Both the position numbers and the translations under genes were made by a program. This document shows positions 1-9,934 of a stretch of 64,000 bases of DNA, one piece after another. Where the stretch lies: assembly GCA_045603225.1 (NCBI GenBank), contig JAZULT010000036.1, positions 12,968-76,967 on the forward strand, given 5' to 3'. The first letter of the stretch is position 1. Each line of letters starts with the position of its first letter. Under the pieces are notes generated by a model. It was not told the origin of the DNA. It saw nothing but the letters and a program-made list of their open reading frames with translations, and ran no database searches. The DNA comes from RGIG9115 sp045603225 (GTDB lineage Bacteria; Bacillota; Clostridia; UBA1381).

Positions 1-2700
1 GCGGATGCAGAGGTAACAGGTGACAAAAAAGGCTATTACACAGAGTGGACTGTACAGCCTGAAGGTGTTGTTGAAATACAAGGAACTGACAATTTTTCAA
101 GAACCATTCACGCACTATCTTCCGGAGTGGCAACTGTTACAGTAAATGCGGCAGGAAGAGCCTCAAGCTTTACTGTGACTGTAAACAACCATCCTTCTGA
201 GAAAAAAACTGTAAATATGCAAATTTCTGACGGACGAAAAATTCCTGATACATTTTATGGCATAAATGATGTTCAGGCATGGGAGATTGGAAGAAGATAT
301 GACCATACTCCTGAATACATACAAAATGCTTTGGATGATGTACAACCATGGAATATCAGAGGCCCCGGCGGAATAGACGGAAATTATTTTCTTTCTTTAA
401 CCGGAGATTTGTATAATAAACATTACGGTAACCTGAGTGGTTATTATGGTCAGACCTCATCACAATTCGATAATTTGGGACTTAAGACAGAAAGCGGTGT
501 AAGACCGGGTAATTATCCTTCGTTAACATTTGATGATATATTTGAGGCTGCCGACAGAATAGGTTCATCATACATATACAATATGAATATTTTTTCTCAG
601 ACAACAGAAGAGATTGTGCAAATCGTCGGAGAAATAAAAAAATACTATTCAGGCGATATAATGATAGAAATGGGTAATGAGGTATATGATATACCAAAGT
701 ATGCTCCTACATTATTTAACAATGCAAAGGCGTATATAGACCGTGCGAAAGAGGTATCGAATGCAATAAAGGCAAAGTATCCTGATGCAAAAATAGGTAT
801 TGTAATAGTTCCGCCTGATGTTGTATCAAGGTCAAGCAATCCTTTGTATGCGCTTTGGAATACTAATATTGCAAAAGATACAAGCTATTATGATGCAGTG
901 ATTCCGCATATATATGAGGAAATTAACACTACAACAGGAACACAGAGCTTTTATTTGCAAAACTCCTTTGGATATACTGTGGATACTTGTGATTTAATTG
1001 AGAATTTAAACAGTCAATTTGCAGATAAAGAGATATGGATAACTGAATGGGGTAACCTTCCTAAAGGAATTATGGCAAGTACAAATTATTCGGAGAGAGC
1101 AAGACGTGTGATTGCAAAATCTCCGGGTGCAGCAATAACTTATATTGACAGATTACTTACATTTATGGAAAATGAAAATATTACCGCAACCTCGTACTAT
1201 ACTATTAATGATAATCAGGGATTCGGTCTTATTCAGGGAGATACTAAGCTTCCGGAATATTATGCGTTCAGTGAAATTGGTGATGTTTTTGCTAAAAATA
1301 AATATTATTATCCCATAACTTCAACGGATATAAGTGAATATACTGTTACAACTATGACCCACAATAAGACACCAAATGTTAAGGAAATAGGATTGTGGGG
1401 CTTTGGTGATGTAAATGGTGTAAAGCAGGTAGTTGCTGTAAACAGAAGCAATAAAGCTATAATGCTGAAGACGGAAGATAAAGCGCTTGCCAAGACTTGG
1501 GAATATGGTGGAATAAGCACAAATTTCCCGAATCATTTAAACAGGGAATGTGAATTGTTTACGGATGCACCGGAAATTATACCCGCACCTATAACATATA
1601 GTCCGATTTATAATGATGAAATCGAAATTGCACCATACAGTATGGTGGTGATGGATATTGGTGAGGAGTCAATTTTAGATGGTGATTGGGTAAAGGTATA
1701 TGACAAAAATCTTGCTGATGTTATGTCCCCGAACGGACCGACAAGCTCCGAGTGGAGTATGGGAACAAGTTATGGTACATGGGAGGAAAATCCTGATGCG
1801 GTGAAGCAGTCATTTGATGTGATTGATAATAAGCTTGTATTCGGTAAGCAGGGCGGTGATGTAAGAAGTATTGCAACTCTTACAGACAGCAGACTAAATG
1901 GCGATTTTATTTTAGAAGTAAAATGTGCTACACTTGGTAAATTAACATCGGAAAGCGGAACATATTATCCGATTGAAATCCGTTTTGATGGTCATTGCTT
2001 CAGTACCGATTCGAGAAATACAGGTAAGCCGTTAAGGTATGCATTTGCACCTTCGTATATGTATCAGTCTATGGGAAATATGGATTACATTCAGCAATAT
2101 GATCCTTATCCTTATACTACATATCCTGAAGGAGTCACTCCTGAGGAAAAATCAGATGCGCCATATAGCTATTTTTATTTAAGACTTGAAGTAGATAATA
2201 CAAAACAATATTACAAAATACGTCCGTATATCAAGTTGAATGAAGATGATTCATGGACTTACATATCCAGAGATGATTGGACTGTTGCGAATTTAAAACT
2301 ACTTGATTCTAACAATAGCTTACAAATAAGAACCTATGATGCAAGAACAATTATTGATAATGTTAAGATATTCAAAAAAATATCTGATACAAATGAATAT
2401 ATTGTAAATCATTTTAATATTGAAAAAGAAAATGATATTGAGTATTCTGTGAATTTAAACATCTCAAATGTAAAATCAGATAGTCCCGCCAAGCTTTATA
2501 CTGCTGTATACAAGTTGGACGGAGAAGTTGAAAGACTTGTAAAGGTGGAAGCTGAGAGTGTTTGGGTAGATAAAGGACATTCTGATAACAAATCAAAGAT
2601 AGTCACATTACCGTCTGATGGCGATAATTATGTAATTAAATCATTTATATGGTCAGATAATATGTTCCCGTATGCTGATTTGGAGAGTTTAAGGAGGTAG
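1..2700 (+). CDS. Secreted clan GH-A-like glycoside hydrolase (5' end outside window)
   Basis: The reading frame is already open at base 1, so this is the C-terminal part of a larger gene; the GTG at 127 is not a real start. The first ~65 residues match the Big2-like Ig domain found before the catalytic domain of the next gene. A TIM-barrel hydrolase domain follows, with an IRGPGGID motif near 352, a likely acid/base Glu in GNEVYD (codon 679-681) and a likely nucleophile Glu in WITEWGN (codon 1045-1047). This acid/base-then-nucleophile pattern is typical of clan GH-A (GH39/GH51/GH79-like); I cannot fix the family. From ~1680 comes a concanavalin/LamG-like beta-sandwich and then a small C-terminal beta domain. 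It is tandem with a paralogue 5 bases downstream and probably shares its mRNA. No cell-wall anchor is visible in this part. Confidence 0.8.
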   Translation, partial: ADAEVTGDKKGYYTEWTVQPEGVVEIQGTDNFSRTIHALSSGVATVTVNAAGRASSFTVTVNNHPSEKKTVNMQISDGRKIPDTFYGINDVQAWEIGRRYDHTPEYIQNALDDVQPWNIRGPGGIDGNYFLSLTGDLYNKHYGNLSGYYGQTSSQFDNLGLKTESGVRPGNYPSLTFDDIFEAADRIGSSYIYNMNIFSQTTEEIVQIVGEIKKYYSGDIMIEMGNEVYDIPKYAPTLFNNAKAYIDRAKEVSNAIKAKYPDAKIGIVIVPPDVVSRSSNPLYALWNTNIAKDTSYYDAVIPHIYEEINTTTGTQSFYLQNSFGYTVDTCDLIENLNSQFADKEIWITEWGNLPKGIMASTNYSERARRVIAKSPGAAITYIDRLLTFMENENITATSYYTINDNQGFGLIQGDTKLPEYYAFSEIGDVFAKNKYYYPITSTDISEYTVTTMTHNKTPNVKEIGLWGFGDVNGVKQVVAVNRSNKAIMLKTEDKALAKTWEYGGISTNFPNHLNRECELFTDAPEIIPAPITYSPIYNDEIEIAPYSMVVMDIGEESILDGDWVKVYDKNLADVMSPNGPTSSEWSMGTSYGTWEENPDAVKQSFDVIDNKLVFGKQGGDVRSIATLTDSRLNGDFILEVKCATLGKLTSESGTYYPIEIRFDGHCFSTDSRNTGKPLRYAFAPSYMYQSMGNMDYIQQYDPYPYTTYPEGVTPEEKSDAPYSYFYLRLEVDNTKQYYKIRPYIKLNEDDSWTYISRDDWTVANLKLLDSNNSLQIRTYDARTIIDNVKIFKKISDTNEYIVNHFNIEKENDIEYSVNLNISNVKSDSPAKLYTAVYKLDGEVERLVKVEAESVWVDKGHSDNKSKIVTLPSDGDNYVIKSFIWSDNMFPYADLESLRR

Positions 2701-2705
2701 TTAGA

Positions 2706-5585
2706 TTGAAAAAAATTTTAGCATATTTAATCTGCATGTCACTAATTATACAAACAGGAATAATTCAAGTGTATGCTGAAGATTTTGAATTGGATTGGCC
2801 TATTGCTTTTGAGGAAAATTTTGATACATTAAGTATGTGGACAATGCAAAGTAATAATTATTCAGTTATAAATGGAGCAGCACAAAAGCCTATAACCGGT
2901 ACTGCATATTCAGATGCTGATTTTGCACAGGCAAGATTAGAGAGTTTTAAGCCTACAGGTAATTACAGTGCAGAGTTCAGAATGAGAATTGATGAAAAAG
3001 CACCGGATAGTTCTTCGGGAATTATGTTTGGTGTAAATGGGAATACAAATTTTTCGCTTCTTTTATCAAATACAAATATGAGATATCTGCAGTATAGTCA
3101 AGGCTATCTTTCACTTGCAGAACTTGCAGAGCTTCCGGAGAGATACAAAAATCATTTTGGAAAATGGATAGATATAAAGCTTACTGTTCTTGAAAAAACG
3201 CCTTATGTATACGTTAAGTTCCCGGAAGAAAAAAGTTGGACGGAGCTTGATATAAAAGCTACACGTGACGTTATAGTTGAGCCGGGTACAATAAGCCTCA
3301 GGTCTCAAAAAGGTGTAGTAGATTATGATTTTCTGAAGATTTATGCAGAGGAAGGAAACTATACCTATCAAGAGCCTGCTATTGATGATATTACATTAAG
3401 CACAAAGGGCAATGAGTATTATGTTGGCGATGCTGATTATTTGAATGCCACAATAAAAAGCAGTGCATCAAAGGGTTATCGGATATCTTGGGAGGTTGAG
3501 CCTAAAGGTGTAATTGAAATCAGCGGAACTTTGCCTAATGCAAGAACCATAACTGCGATCAAGCCGGGAAAGGCTAAGCTTACAGTAAAAGCGGGGGATA
3601 AGAAAGCGGTTGCGGAATTTACTGTTGTCGGAGATTTTGTTCCTGAGACAAAATCCGCTACATTCCAAGTATCCGGTGCTGCAAGGGAAATGGTGAAGTC
3701 GGCATACGGCGGACATCAGGAGCTTTGCTGGCATTATGCTACAAAGACAACGGAAAATATGGTTGCACCAAAATATATTGAAAAGTGTGAAGAAATTGAA
3801 GTAAAAGGAATAAGAGGCCCCGGCGGTATCGATGCAATGAATTATGTTATGAAAAAGAATGGTACTGTCGGTTTGAATGAAAAGTATTATCCCTATAAGG
3901 ATTCTCTTACTCCTGAAGCGGTTATAAAGCTTGCCAACGAACTTAATGTGCCATATATTTATGATATGAATATAATGGTTGAACAGACAACGCAGGATAT
4001 GGTAGATGTTGTAAGAACGCTTACTGAGATATACACAGGACCTGAGCTTAGAATAGAGCTTGGAAACGAGATATATGACAGGCGTGCACAATATCCGCAG
4101 GGAGATAGTTATATAGCACAGGTAAAAGAGATATCAAAAGCAATCAAAGCAGAGTTTCCGGATATCAAGCTTGGTGTGTGCGTGTTAGGTTCTGACCTTG
4201 AAAAGCGTATAACATCCGATCCGAATAACTTTGCGAAGGATGCCACAGTTGACCCGACAACCACAAATGGATACCATTATGGTAAATGGAATGAGTTTGT
4301 AGCAGAAGGACTGGAATATTTCGATGCTATTTGTCCCCACCTGTATATGAACTACGATAGTGCTTACGGTATCACACAAGATATATTTATGCGTTGGGGA
4401 TATGGATATAATCGTGATGTATATGAAGGGTATTTTGAACAGCTTCGTGACTATTTCCCAGGTAAAGAAATATGGGTTACAGAATGGGGCACAACACCTT
4501 TTTACAATATATGGATGACTGACCCGGGTGAGAAAGCCAGAACTCAAAATGCTAAAACCCCCGGTTTTGCACTACTCAATATGGAACGTCAGCTTGATAT
4601 GTTAGGTTCAGGTGTTGTTACTTTCGGTTCGTATCATGCTTTGATGGATGCACAGTGCTTTGGTATATGGGATGATGCATACCATAAACTGCCAAATTAT
4701 TATGTGTTTAAAGAAATTGGTAAGCTCACTACAGAAAATGACTTTTATTATGCATTTGACTCACAAAATGTTGAAAGCGAATGGATGAACTTAAAACTTT
4801 CCGGTGTTAAACAAAAAACCGAGGTTAAGGATGCTAAGGTGTGGGGATTTGGTGATGAGGAAGATGTTCGCTATGCTGTTATATCAAATTCCTTGCCTGA
4901 TAATATGAATATCTCTTTAGACGGATACAAATTAAAGCAGACATGGTTATACGGAGGTCGTGACAAAGTACTTCCGGATTTCTACAATAATCCATTACCA
5001 TCATATGGTGATTTCAATCCTGATGCGGTATCATATCCTGATACAACAGAGGGTGAATGGACTGATACAGTAAGTCTTCCCGGTTACAGCATGATGATTG
5101 TTAAGCTTGAAAATACCGAAAAATGTGAGATAACAGATAACGTTGGCGGAAAAATTATGTTAAAGATAAATTCACCAAAAGCTGTTGTTGGCGGAAAAAT
5201 AAGAAATATTGATAATGCCGACAGCACAATAGTTCCGATTTTGGAGAATGGTGTAACAATGCTACCGATGAGATTTTTATCAGAAAGTAATGGATGTTAT
5301 GTTACATGGAATGGAGAAGAACAAAAGGTATCTGTAATTTCACCTGATAACAATGTGATTGAACTTGTGATAGGAAGTAAAAAATACACATTTAACGGAG
5401 AACAGAGAGAGCTTACTGAAGCACCGTTTACAAGAAATGACAGAACATATCTGCCGCTTAGGGCAATAGCCGAAATAATTGGCAAGGATGTTGAATGGAA
5501 CGATGCAGGTGTTATTGTGGTAAGTAATGGAGATTACAGTTTAGATGACAATACAGCCAATGTCATATCTGCAACATTGAATTAA
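2706..5585 (+). CDS. Secreted clan GH-A-like glycoside hydrolase with LamG-like, Big2-like and copper-amine-oxidase-N domains
   Basis: TTG start, set by an AAGGAGG site at 2691-2697 that overlaps the stop of the upstream gene. Residues 1-24 are a signal peptide. Residues ~30-215 form a concanavalin/LamG-like domain and ~225-315 a Big2-like Ig domain. Residues ~320-800 form a TIM-barrel hydrolase with the IRGPGGID motif, likely acid/base E455 (LGNEIYD) and likely nucleophile E593 (WVTEWGT). Residues ~830-945 match the copper amine oxidase N-terminal domain family (motifs LPMRFLSE and YLPLRAIAE), which in Clostridia is a common wall- or surface-associated module. The catalytic and Big2-like parts are paralogous to the preceding gene, while the ends differ, so domains have been shuffled after duplication. 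Exact GH family and substrate are unknown; a plant cell-wall polysaccharide is likely from context. Confidence 0.82.
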   Translation: MKKILAYLICMSLIIQTGIIQVYAEDFELDWPIAFEENFDTLSMWTMQSNNYSVINGAAQKPITGTAYSDADFAQARLESFKPTGNYSAEFRMRIDEKAPDSSSGIMFGVNGNTNFSLLLSNTNMRYLQYSQGYLSLAELAELPERYKNHFGKWIDIKLTVLEKTPYVYVKFPEEKSWTELDIKATRDVIVEPGTISLRSQKGVVDYDFLKIYAEEGNYTYQEPAIDDITLSTKGNEYYVGDADYLNATIKSSASKGYRISWEVEPKGVIEISGTLPNARTITAIKPGKAKLTVKAGDKKAVAEFTVVGDFVPETKSATFQVSGAAREMVKSAYGGHQELCWHYATKTTENMVAPKYIEKCEEIEVKGIRGPGGIDAMNYVMKKNGTVGLNEKYYPYKDSLTPEAVIKLANELNVPYIYDMNIMVEQTTQDMVDVVRTLTEIYTGPELRIELGNEIYDRRAQYPQGDSYIAQVKEISKAIKAEFPDIKLGVCVLGSDLEKRITSDPNNFAKDATVDPTTTNGYHYGKWNEFVAEGLEYFDAICPHLYMNYDSAYGITQDIFMRWGYGYNRDVYEGYFEQLRDYFPGKEIWVTEWGTTPFYNIWMTDPGEKARTQNAKTPGFALLNMERQLDMLGSGVVTFGSYHALMDAQCFGIWDDAYHKLPNYYVFKEIGKLTTENDFYYAFDSQNVESEWMNLKLSGVKQKTEVKDAKVWGFGDEEDVRYAVISNSLPDNMNISLDGYKLKQTWLYGGRDKVLPDFYNNPLPSYGDFNPDAVSYPDTTEGEWTDTVSLPGYSMMIVKLENTEKCEITDNVGGKIMLKINSPKAVVGGKIRNIDNADSTIVPILENGVTMLPMRFLSESNGCYVTWNGEEQKVSVISPDNNVIELVIGSKKYTFNGEQRELTEAPFTRNDRTYLPLRAIAEIIGKDVEWNDAGVIVVSNGDYSLDDNTANVISATLN

Positions 5586-5599
5586 CGGAGGATATTGCT

Positions 5600-7258
5600 A
5601 TGAAAATCAAAAGAATAATTACAGGAGCTGTGGCACTTTCAATGCTTTGCTGTTCATCTGTATTGGCTGATTCAAGTCAAAGGAGAGAAGTCGTAAACTT
5701 CAATATAGAAGTGGAAAATGGCGGAGAATTAACAGCTGTTATCACAAAATTGAATGAAAGCACCATACGCTGGATGGGTATAGTGAATGCTGATGAATCA
5801 GGAAATGTGAACTTTAGCGTAGAGCTTGAGGATTATTATGATAATGAGTTATCCGATGGTGCATATACATTGACTTTGATTGGTAAAAACAAATATGAAA
5901 AATATCAAGAGAATTTTTCGTATAAAAGCACTCCTACAAGAGAGCAAGTATTGCAAGAAATAACAGATGAAGCCTCGGTAATTGCATTGTTTACAAATCC
6001 TGATGTTCGTGAAGAATTAAATGCAATGGGATTGTATATTGATGAATTTTCCGATTTGGGTGACGAACAGGCAAAAGTAGCAAGTAAAGTTGCAGCTCTT
6101 TCTGAAAAGACAGAAAAAAGTATGTCTGATGAAATTGGTCCGTATATAATTTACCTGAAGTGCATTAAAGACGGAAGCGAAAAATTTGCTGAAAATTTTA
6201 ATAAATATGCAGAGGAGTGCTTCGGCGTTAATATTGATAGTGAACTTTACAAAAAACTGCTTACAGAAAAGGACGAAAAGGCTTTATATGAGCATATTAA
6301 AGAGCTTGGAGATAGTGCAACGGACAAATTAAAAGCTGATTTTGAAGATGTGCTTATAACAGCGTTATTTTCTTCTACTATTGATGGTGGTGAAATGCAA
6401 CGCATCATATCTACCTATGGGGAGTATGCAGGGTTCAATATGACAAAGTATAATAAAGCGGAAGATAAACAAGCTTTTGCAATCCATATGATAAATGAGT
6501 ATAACAACTCAGATGAAGTCAGGAGCAGGTATAACAGCTATACTCCTTCATCAACATCAAAAAAACCTGCAGGAGGAGGCTCGTCAGGCGGAGGCGGTGG
6601 TTCCAAGCCTGTTACAAACGGAGCCGGTGGCGGAATAAGTATCAATACATCAGGATCAGGAAAACCGTTAGTTGAATATACTCCTGTTCAGAGTTTAGAG
6701 GAAAAGTACAGCTTTAAGGATATGTCAAGCTATGAATGGGCTAATGAGGCTGTCGTGCAGCTTGCAGCAAAGGGTATCATATCCGGTGTAGGCGACAATA
6801 TGTTTGCTCCCGGTCGTGAGATAACCAGAGAAGAGTTCGCTAAACTTGTGTCGCTTGCTTTTGATGTTAAAGATGAAGGCAACAGTGCATTTACAGATGT
6901 TGAAAGCAGCAGATGGAGCTACAATGCTATTTCAGCATTGGCAAGTGCCGGAATTATAGGTGGTATCGGCGACGGTACATTTGCACCTGAGATGTTAATA
7001 ACAAGACAGGATATGGCTGTTATTATAGATAGGGCATTAACAAAAAAAGCAATAGTAATTGAATCACAAAAAAAGGAAGATTTTAGTGATATAAGTGATG
7101 TTTCTGATTATGCAAAGGATTCTGTGGTTGGGCTTTACCAAAGAGGACTGGTATCAGGAACAGGAGATGGAAACTACAAGCCTTTGAATTATGTCACAAG
7201 GGCAGAAGCTGCTCAGATTTTATATAATTGCCTTAAGGCTATCGGAGGTGAGAATTAA
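5600..7258 (+). CDS. SLH-domain surface protein, first gene of SLH cassette copy 1
   Basis: ATG start with GGAGGA at 5587-5592. Signal peptide at residues 1-24, a beta-rich domain (~30-115), an acidic helical region (~115-310), a Gly/Ser linker (~320-350) and three SLH repeats at ~365-550 (anchoring motifs FKDMSSYEWANEAV, ITREEFAKL and VTRAEAAQIL). SLH triplets bind pyruvylated secondary wall polymers, so the protein should sit on the cell surface. No catalytic motif is recognised. The same architecture recurs in the protein at 18842-20503, and each is followed by a large partner gene, so it belongs to a duplicated two-gene cassette. Its stop codon shares one base with the start of the next gene. 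A structural or polysaccharide-binding role is inference. Confidence 0.85.
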   Translation: MKIKRIITGAVALSMLCCSSVLADSSQRREVVNFNIEVENGGELTAVITKLNESTIRWMGIVNADESGNVNFSVELEDYYDNELSDGAYTLTLIGKNKYEKYQENFSYKSTPTREQVLQEITDEASVIALFTNPDVREELNAMGLYIDEFSDLGDEQAKVASKVAALSEKTEKSMSDEIGPYIIYLKCIKDGSEKFAENFNKYAEECFGVNIDSELYKKLLTEKDEKALYEHIKELGDSATDKLKADFEDVLITALFSSTIDGGEMQRIISTYGEYAGFNMTKYNKAEDKQAFAIHMINEYNNSDEVRSRYNSYTPSSTSKKPAGGGSSGGGGGSKPVTNGAGGGISINTSGSGKPLVEYTPVQSLEEKYSFKDMSSYEWANEAVVQLAAKGIISGVGDNMFAPGREITREEFAKLVSLAFDVKDEGNSAFTDVESSRWSYNAISALASAGIIGGIGDGTFAPEMLITRQDMAVIIDRALTKKAIVIESQKKEDFSDISDVSDYAKDSVVGLYQRGLVSGTGDGNYKPLNYVTRAEAAQILYNCLKAIGGEN

Positions 7259-9873
7259 TGAAAAAAATAATATCTTTATTATTAGTGCTTGCCATATTTC
7301 CGGGTATGATTGTAAATGCAACAGAAGAAGGTGCTGTACAAACAGAGGAAGTTACAGTCGAAACAAAAGAAGAACCAGTGGTTGGAACCCCATTTTATGG
7401 AGCACAAAAATTGCTTGAATATCTTGAGATAGGCGATAAAGAAATATATGAGCAGGAAACTGTTACAAGAGCACAATTTGCTAAAATTCTTGCTCAGGCT
7501 GTATGTAACAATATTTCTGAGCCGAACAAACAGATATATTCTGATGTATCAACAGAAAACATCTATTATCCATATATATATGAGTTGGCGGTTATGAATA
7601 TCATGAACGGATATGATAGCAATACATTTAAGCCAAATGAAAACATTAGTATGGAAGAAGCCTATGCGGCTTGTATTAATGCTTTGGGATACAGACCTAT
7701 TGTTGATTTCAGCGGTGGTTTCTTTAAAGGATATCGCAGTATGGTAGAACGCATAGATTTAGATGATGGGTTGAAAAAAGCAAGTGGACAGATAACCGGC
7801 AGTGAAGCAGCAATACTTATTTATAATATGCTGAACACGAATACTGCAGATCTTATTAACGATGGTGTAGGAAGGACGCTTTTAGATATAAACTTTGATA
7901 TGAAAGGTTATATCGGAAATATATCGCAAATTGGCGGTATTGCTGTCAACACACAAATCAGCAGTATTAGTGAAGATTCTATTATTATTGATGGTGTTGA
8001 TTACAGTATAAAAAAGAGCTACGGTGAAAAAATAAGCCAATATGTAGGGTGCAGTGTCGAATTCTATGTGCGTGATGAGGATGGCGATGCTGAGGTTGTG
8101 CTTGTGTACCCCAATAAAGAAATAAAGAGCATAACGGTTATGTGGGATGAAATTTCCAACGCAACAGTTACAGGCGGTGCGATTACAGTTGATTATATTG
8201 ACGATAAAAACAGGAGCAGAAAGCTCAGGATGGAAAAAGGTGCGTCTTTGATACTGAACGACAGGGCTGCTCCGCTTAATGAAAATGAGTTCGATATGCC
8301 GAACACAAAGACTGTTTTTATAGATATTGACAGAGATGGCGAATATGAAATTGCTCGTGTATCAAGATATAATAACATGATTGTTTCTGCTATAGACACC
8401 GTTAACGGGGTAGTTTATGGTAAGTATGATGTATACAAATCTGAAGAACTTCTTTCAAATAAATATGAAGTGAAAATCATACAAAATGGCACAACTGTAG
8501 GTATGAGAAATATTAAAGCCGGTGATATTTTGAGTATCTATGTAGGCGGGCAAGATGATAATACTAAGAAAACAGTAATTATTAACAATGATAAAACTGT
8601 GGCAGGACAGCTTACGTCAATCACTGAGGATGGTTACATAGTAGATGATATAGAATACTATCCTGCATATTGTTTTACCAAGGCTGTCAATGAAGGCTTT
8701 GTGCGTACACCTAAAATAGGCGAAAATGTAACATTGTGCCTTGATGTTGAAGGATATATAGCTGAAATTAAATATGGGCAGTCTGATACTGTATATGCTT
8801 TTATTGTAAGTGCAAAGGCTTTGGATGATAGTTTTATTGAAGATAGTAATTTTTCCTTACATGTATTCACAGAAGAAGGTGAGTGGAAGGATTATGAGCT
8901 AAAAGAAAAACAGGTGTATTTTAATGACGTTAAAATGACACCTTATGAAGTGGTTATGAATAATCTTAAAGATACTGACGGAATAATATATCAGCTTTTA
9001 AAACTCAAGCTTAATGCTGAGGAAAAGGTGGTACGAATATATACGGCTCAGATCCCGATAAATGATGACGATGCTGAGAAAAAGTTTATTGATGGAGTAT
9101 TTACACAGTCGCATAAGCCTTTAAATAGGTACTATTCCAATAAGGGTGGAGCAGATATTATGTTTGCAGAAAATCCTGCTACACCGAACTGGGGTTATGG
9201 TGAGGTGGAGGATGCGAAGGCAGACTTTGCTGTTACATCATCAATCAAGGTTATGAGAATACCTCCAAAGAATAGCACCTCAGAAACGATGGAAAAGGAA
9301 GACTTATACAGTGTTGGAACAGGTGCAATGTTCCCACGCTGGGAATGGGCTTATACAATAGGCTATGACGGGGACAGATTTGGGACACCCGGAATTCTTG
9401 TCTGGTATCAACCCGAGGGCAAGGAATCAGATATATTAATGGTAAACAAAATCGGTCAAATGTTAAATGAGACTACAGAAGAGCTTGAAAGCTACATCGA
9501 AGTTATGTCAAGCACAGGCACAATTAAATACAGAACAGAAAAGCACGAGCTGTTTAGTAATCTTAGAAAGGGAGATATCATAAAAGTGAAATGTGATATG
9601 GCTGATGTGAACAAGCGTCATGTGACAGCAGTTACAAAATATACTCCCTCGCAGCTTAATAATGGTACAGTAGTTGGTGTATCTAATGGTATGATAAGAA
9701 TACTTCCGGAGGGCGAGAGTAAATCTGTTTTATATGCAATAACAGCGCAACAGGGCCCATGTTTTTCAGATGGTTACATAGAATATCTGAATACAGCATC
9801 TCTGAGTGAAGGTAAGAAGATTGTGTATAATGAATATTACGGAGCTATCAGATCATATATCATAGTTAACTAA
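7258..9873 (+). CDS. Large secreted protein with N-terminal SLH-like repeats, second gene of SLH cassette copy 1
   Basis: The ATG overlaps the preceding TAA by one base, which suggests translational coupling; the ribosome site GGAGG lies in the upstream gene's tail. Signal peptide (~1-22), then SLH-like repeats in residues ~40-205 (VTRAQFAKIL, FKPNENISMEEAY, ITGSEAAILIYN). About 660 residues follow that look all-beta and match no family I recognise. The protein at 20528-22954 has the same plan and shared phrases such as DNDADGKYD/DIDRDGEYE, so the two are paralogues. The large C-terminal region could be a scaffold, a lectin-like array or an S-layer component; no catalytic motif stands out. 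A hairpin follows the gene at 9884-9911. Confidence 0.8.
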   Translation: MKKIISLLLVLAIFPGMIVNATEEGAVQTEEVTVETKEEPVVGTPFYGAQKLLEYLEIGDKEIYEQETVTRAQFAKILAQAVCNNISEPNKQIYSDVSTENIYYPYIYELAVMNIMNGYDSNTFKPNENISMEEAYAACINALGYRPIVDFSGGFFKGYRSMVERIDLDDGLKKASGQITGSEAAILIYNMLNTNTADLINDGVGRTLLDINFDMKGYIGNISQIGGIAVNTQISSISEDSIIIDGVDYSIKKSYGEKISQYVGCSVEFYVRDEDGDAEVVLVYPNKEIKSITVMWDEISNATVTGGAITVDYIDDKNRSRKLRMEKGASLILNDRAAPLNENEFDMPNTKTVFIDIDRDGEYEIARVSRYNNMIVSAIDTVNGVVYGKYDVYKSEELLSNKYEVKIIQNGTTVGMRNIKAGDILSIYVGGQDDNTKKTVIINNDKTVAGQLTSITEDGYIVDDIEYYPAYCFTKAVNEGFVRTPKIGENVTLCLDVEGYIAEIKYGQSDTVYAFIVSAKALDDSFIEDSNFSLHVFTEEGEWKDYELKEKQVYFNDVKMTPYEVVMNNLKDTDGIIYQLLKLKLNAEEKVVRIYTAQIPINDDDAEKKFIDGVFTQSHKPLNRYYSNKGGADIMFAENPATPNWGYGEVEDAKADFAVTSSIKVMRIPPKNSTSETMEKEDLYSVGTGAMFPRWEWAYTIGYDGDRFGTPGILVWYQPEGKESDILMVNKIGQMLNETTEELESYIEVMSSTGTIKYRTEKHELFSNLRKGDIIKVKCDMADVNKRHVTAVTKYTPSQLNNGTVVGVSNGMIRILPEGESKSVLYAITAQQGPCFSDGYIEYLNTASLSEGKKIVYNEYYGAIRSYIIVN

Positions 9874-9883
9874 AATGTAGTGG

Positions 9884-9911
9884 TTGCGGACGGGACTTTC
9901 CCGTCCTGCAA
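9884..9911 (+). terminator. Stem-loop between SLH cassette and GH28-like gene
   Basis: A perfect 8-bp stem (GGACGGGA / TCCCGTCC, loop CTT) is extended by TTGC/GCAA with one bulged T. No long T-run follows, so it may be a weak terminator, an attenuator or an mRNA-processing and stability hairpin that separates expression of the SLH genes from the downstream enzyme gene. Confidence 0.55.
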
Positions 9912-9934
9912 TCATGTCTTATGGGGGATTTTAT

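Noticed and set aside
3468..4091. 207-residue ORF antisense to the second GH-A enzyme
   Set aside because: Shadow frame; composition is that of reverse-complemented coding sequence and there is no ribosome site.
9884..9934. Longer start of the GH28-like gene at TTG 9884
   Set aside because: The added 17 residues lie in a strong hairpin and the TTG lacks a ribosome site; ATG 9935 has one.
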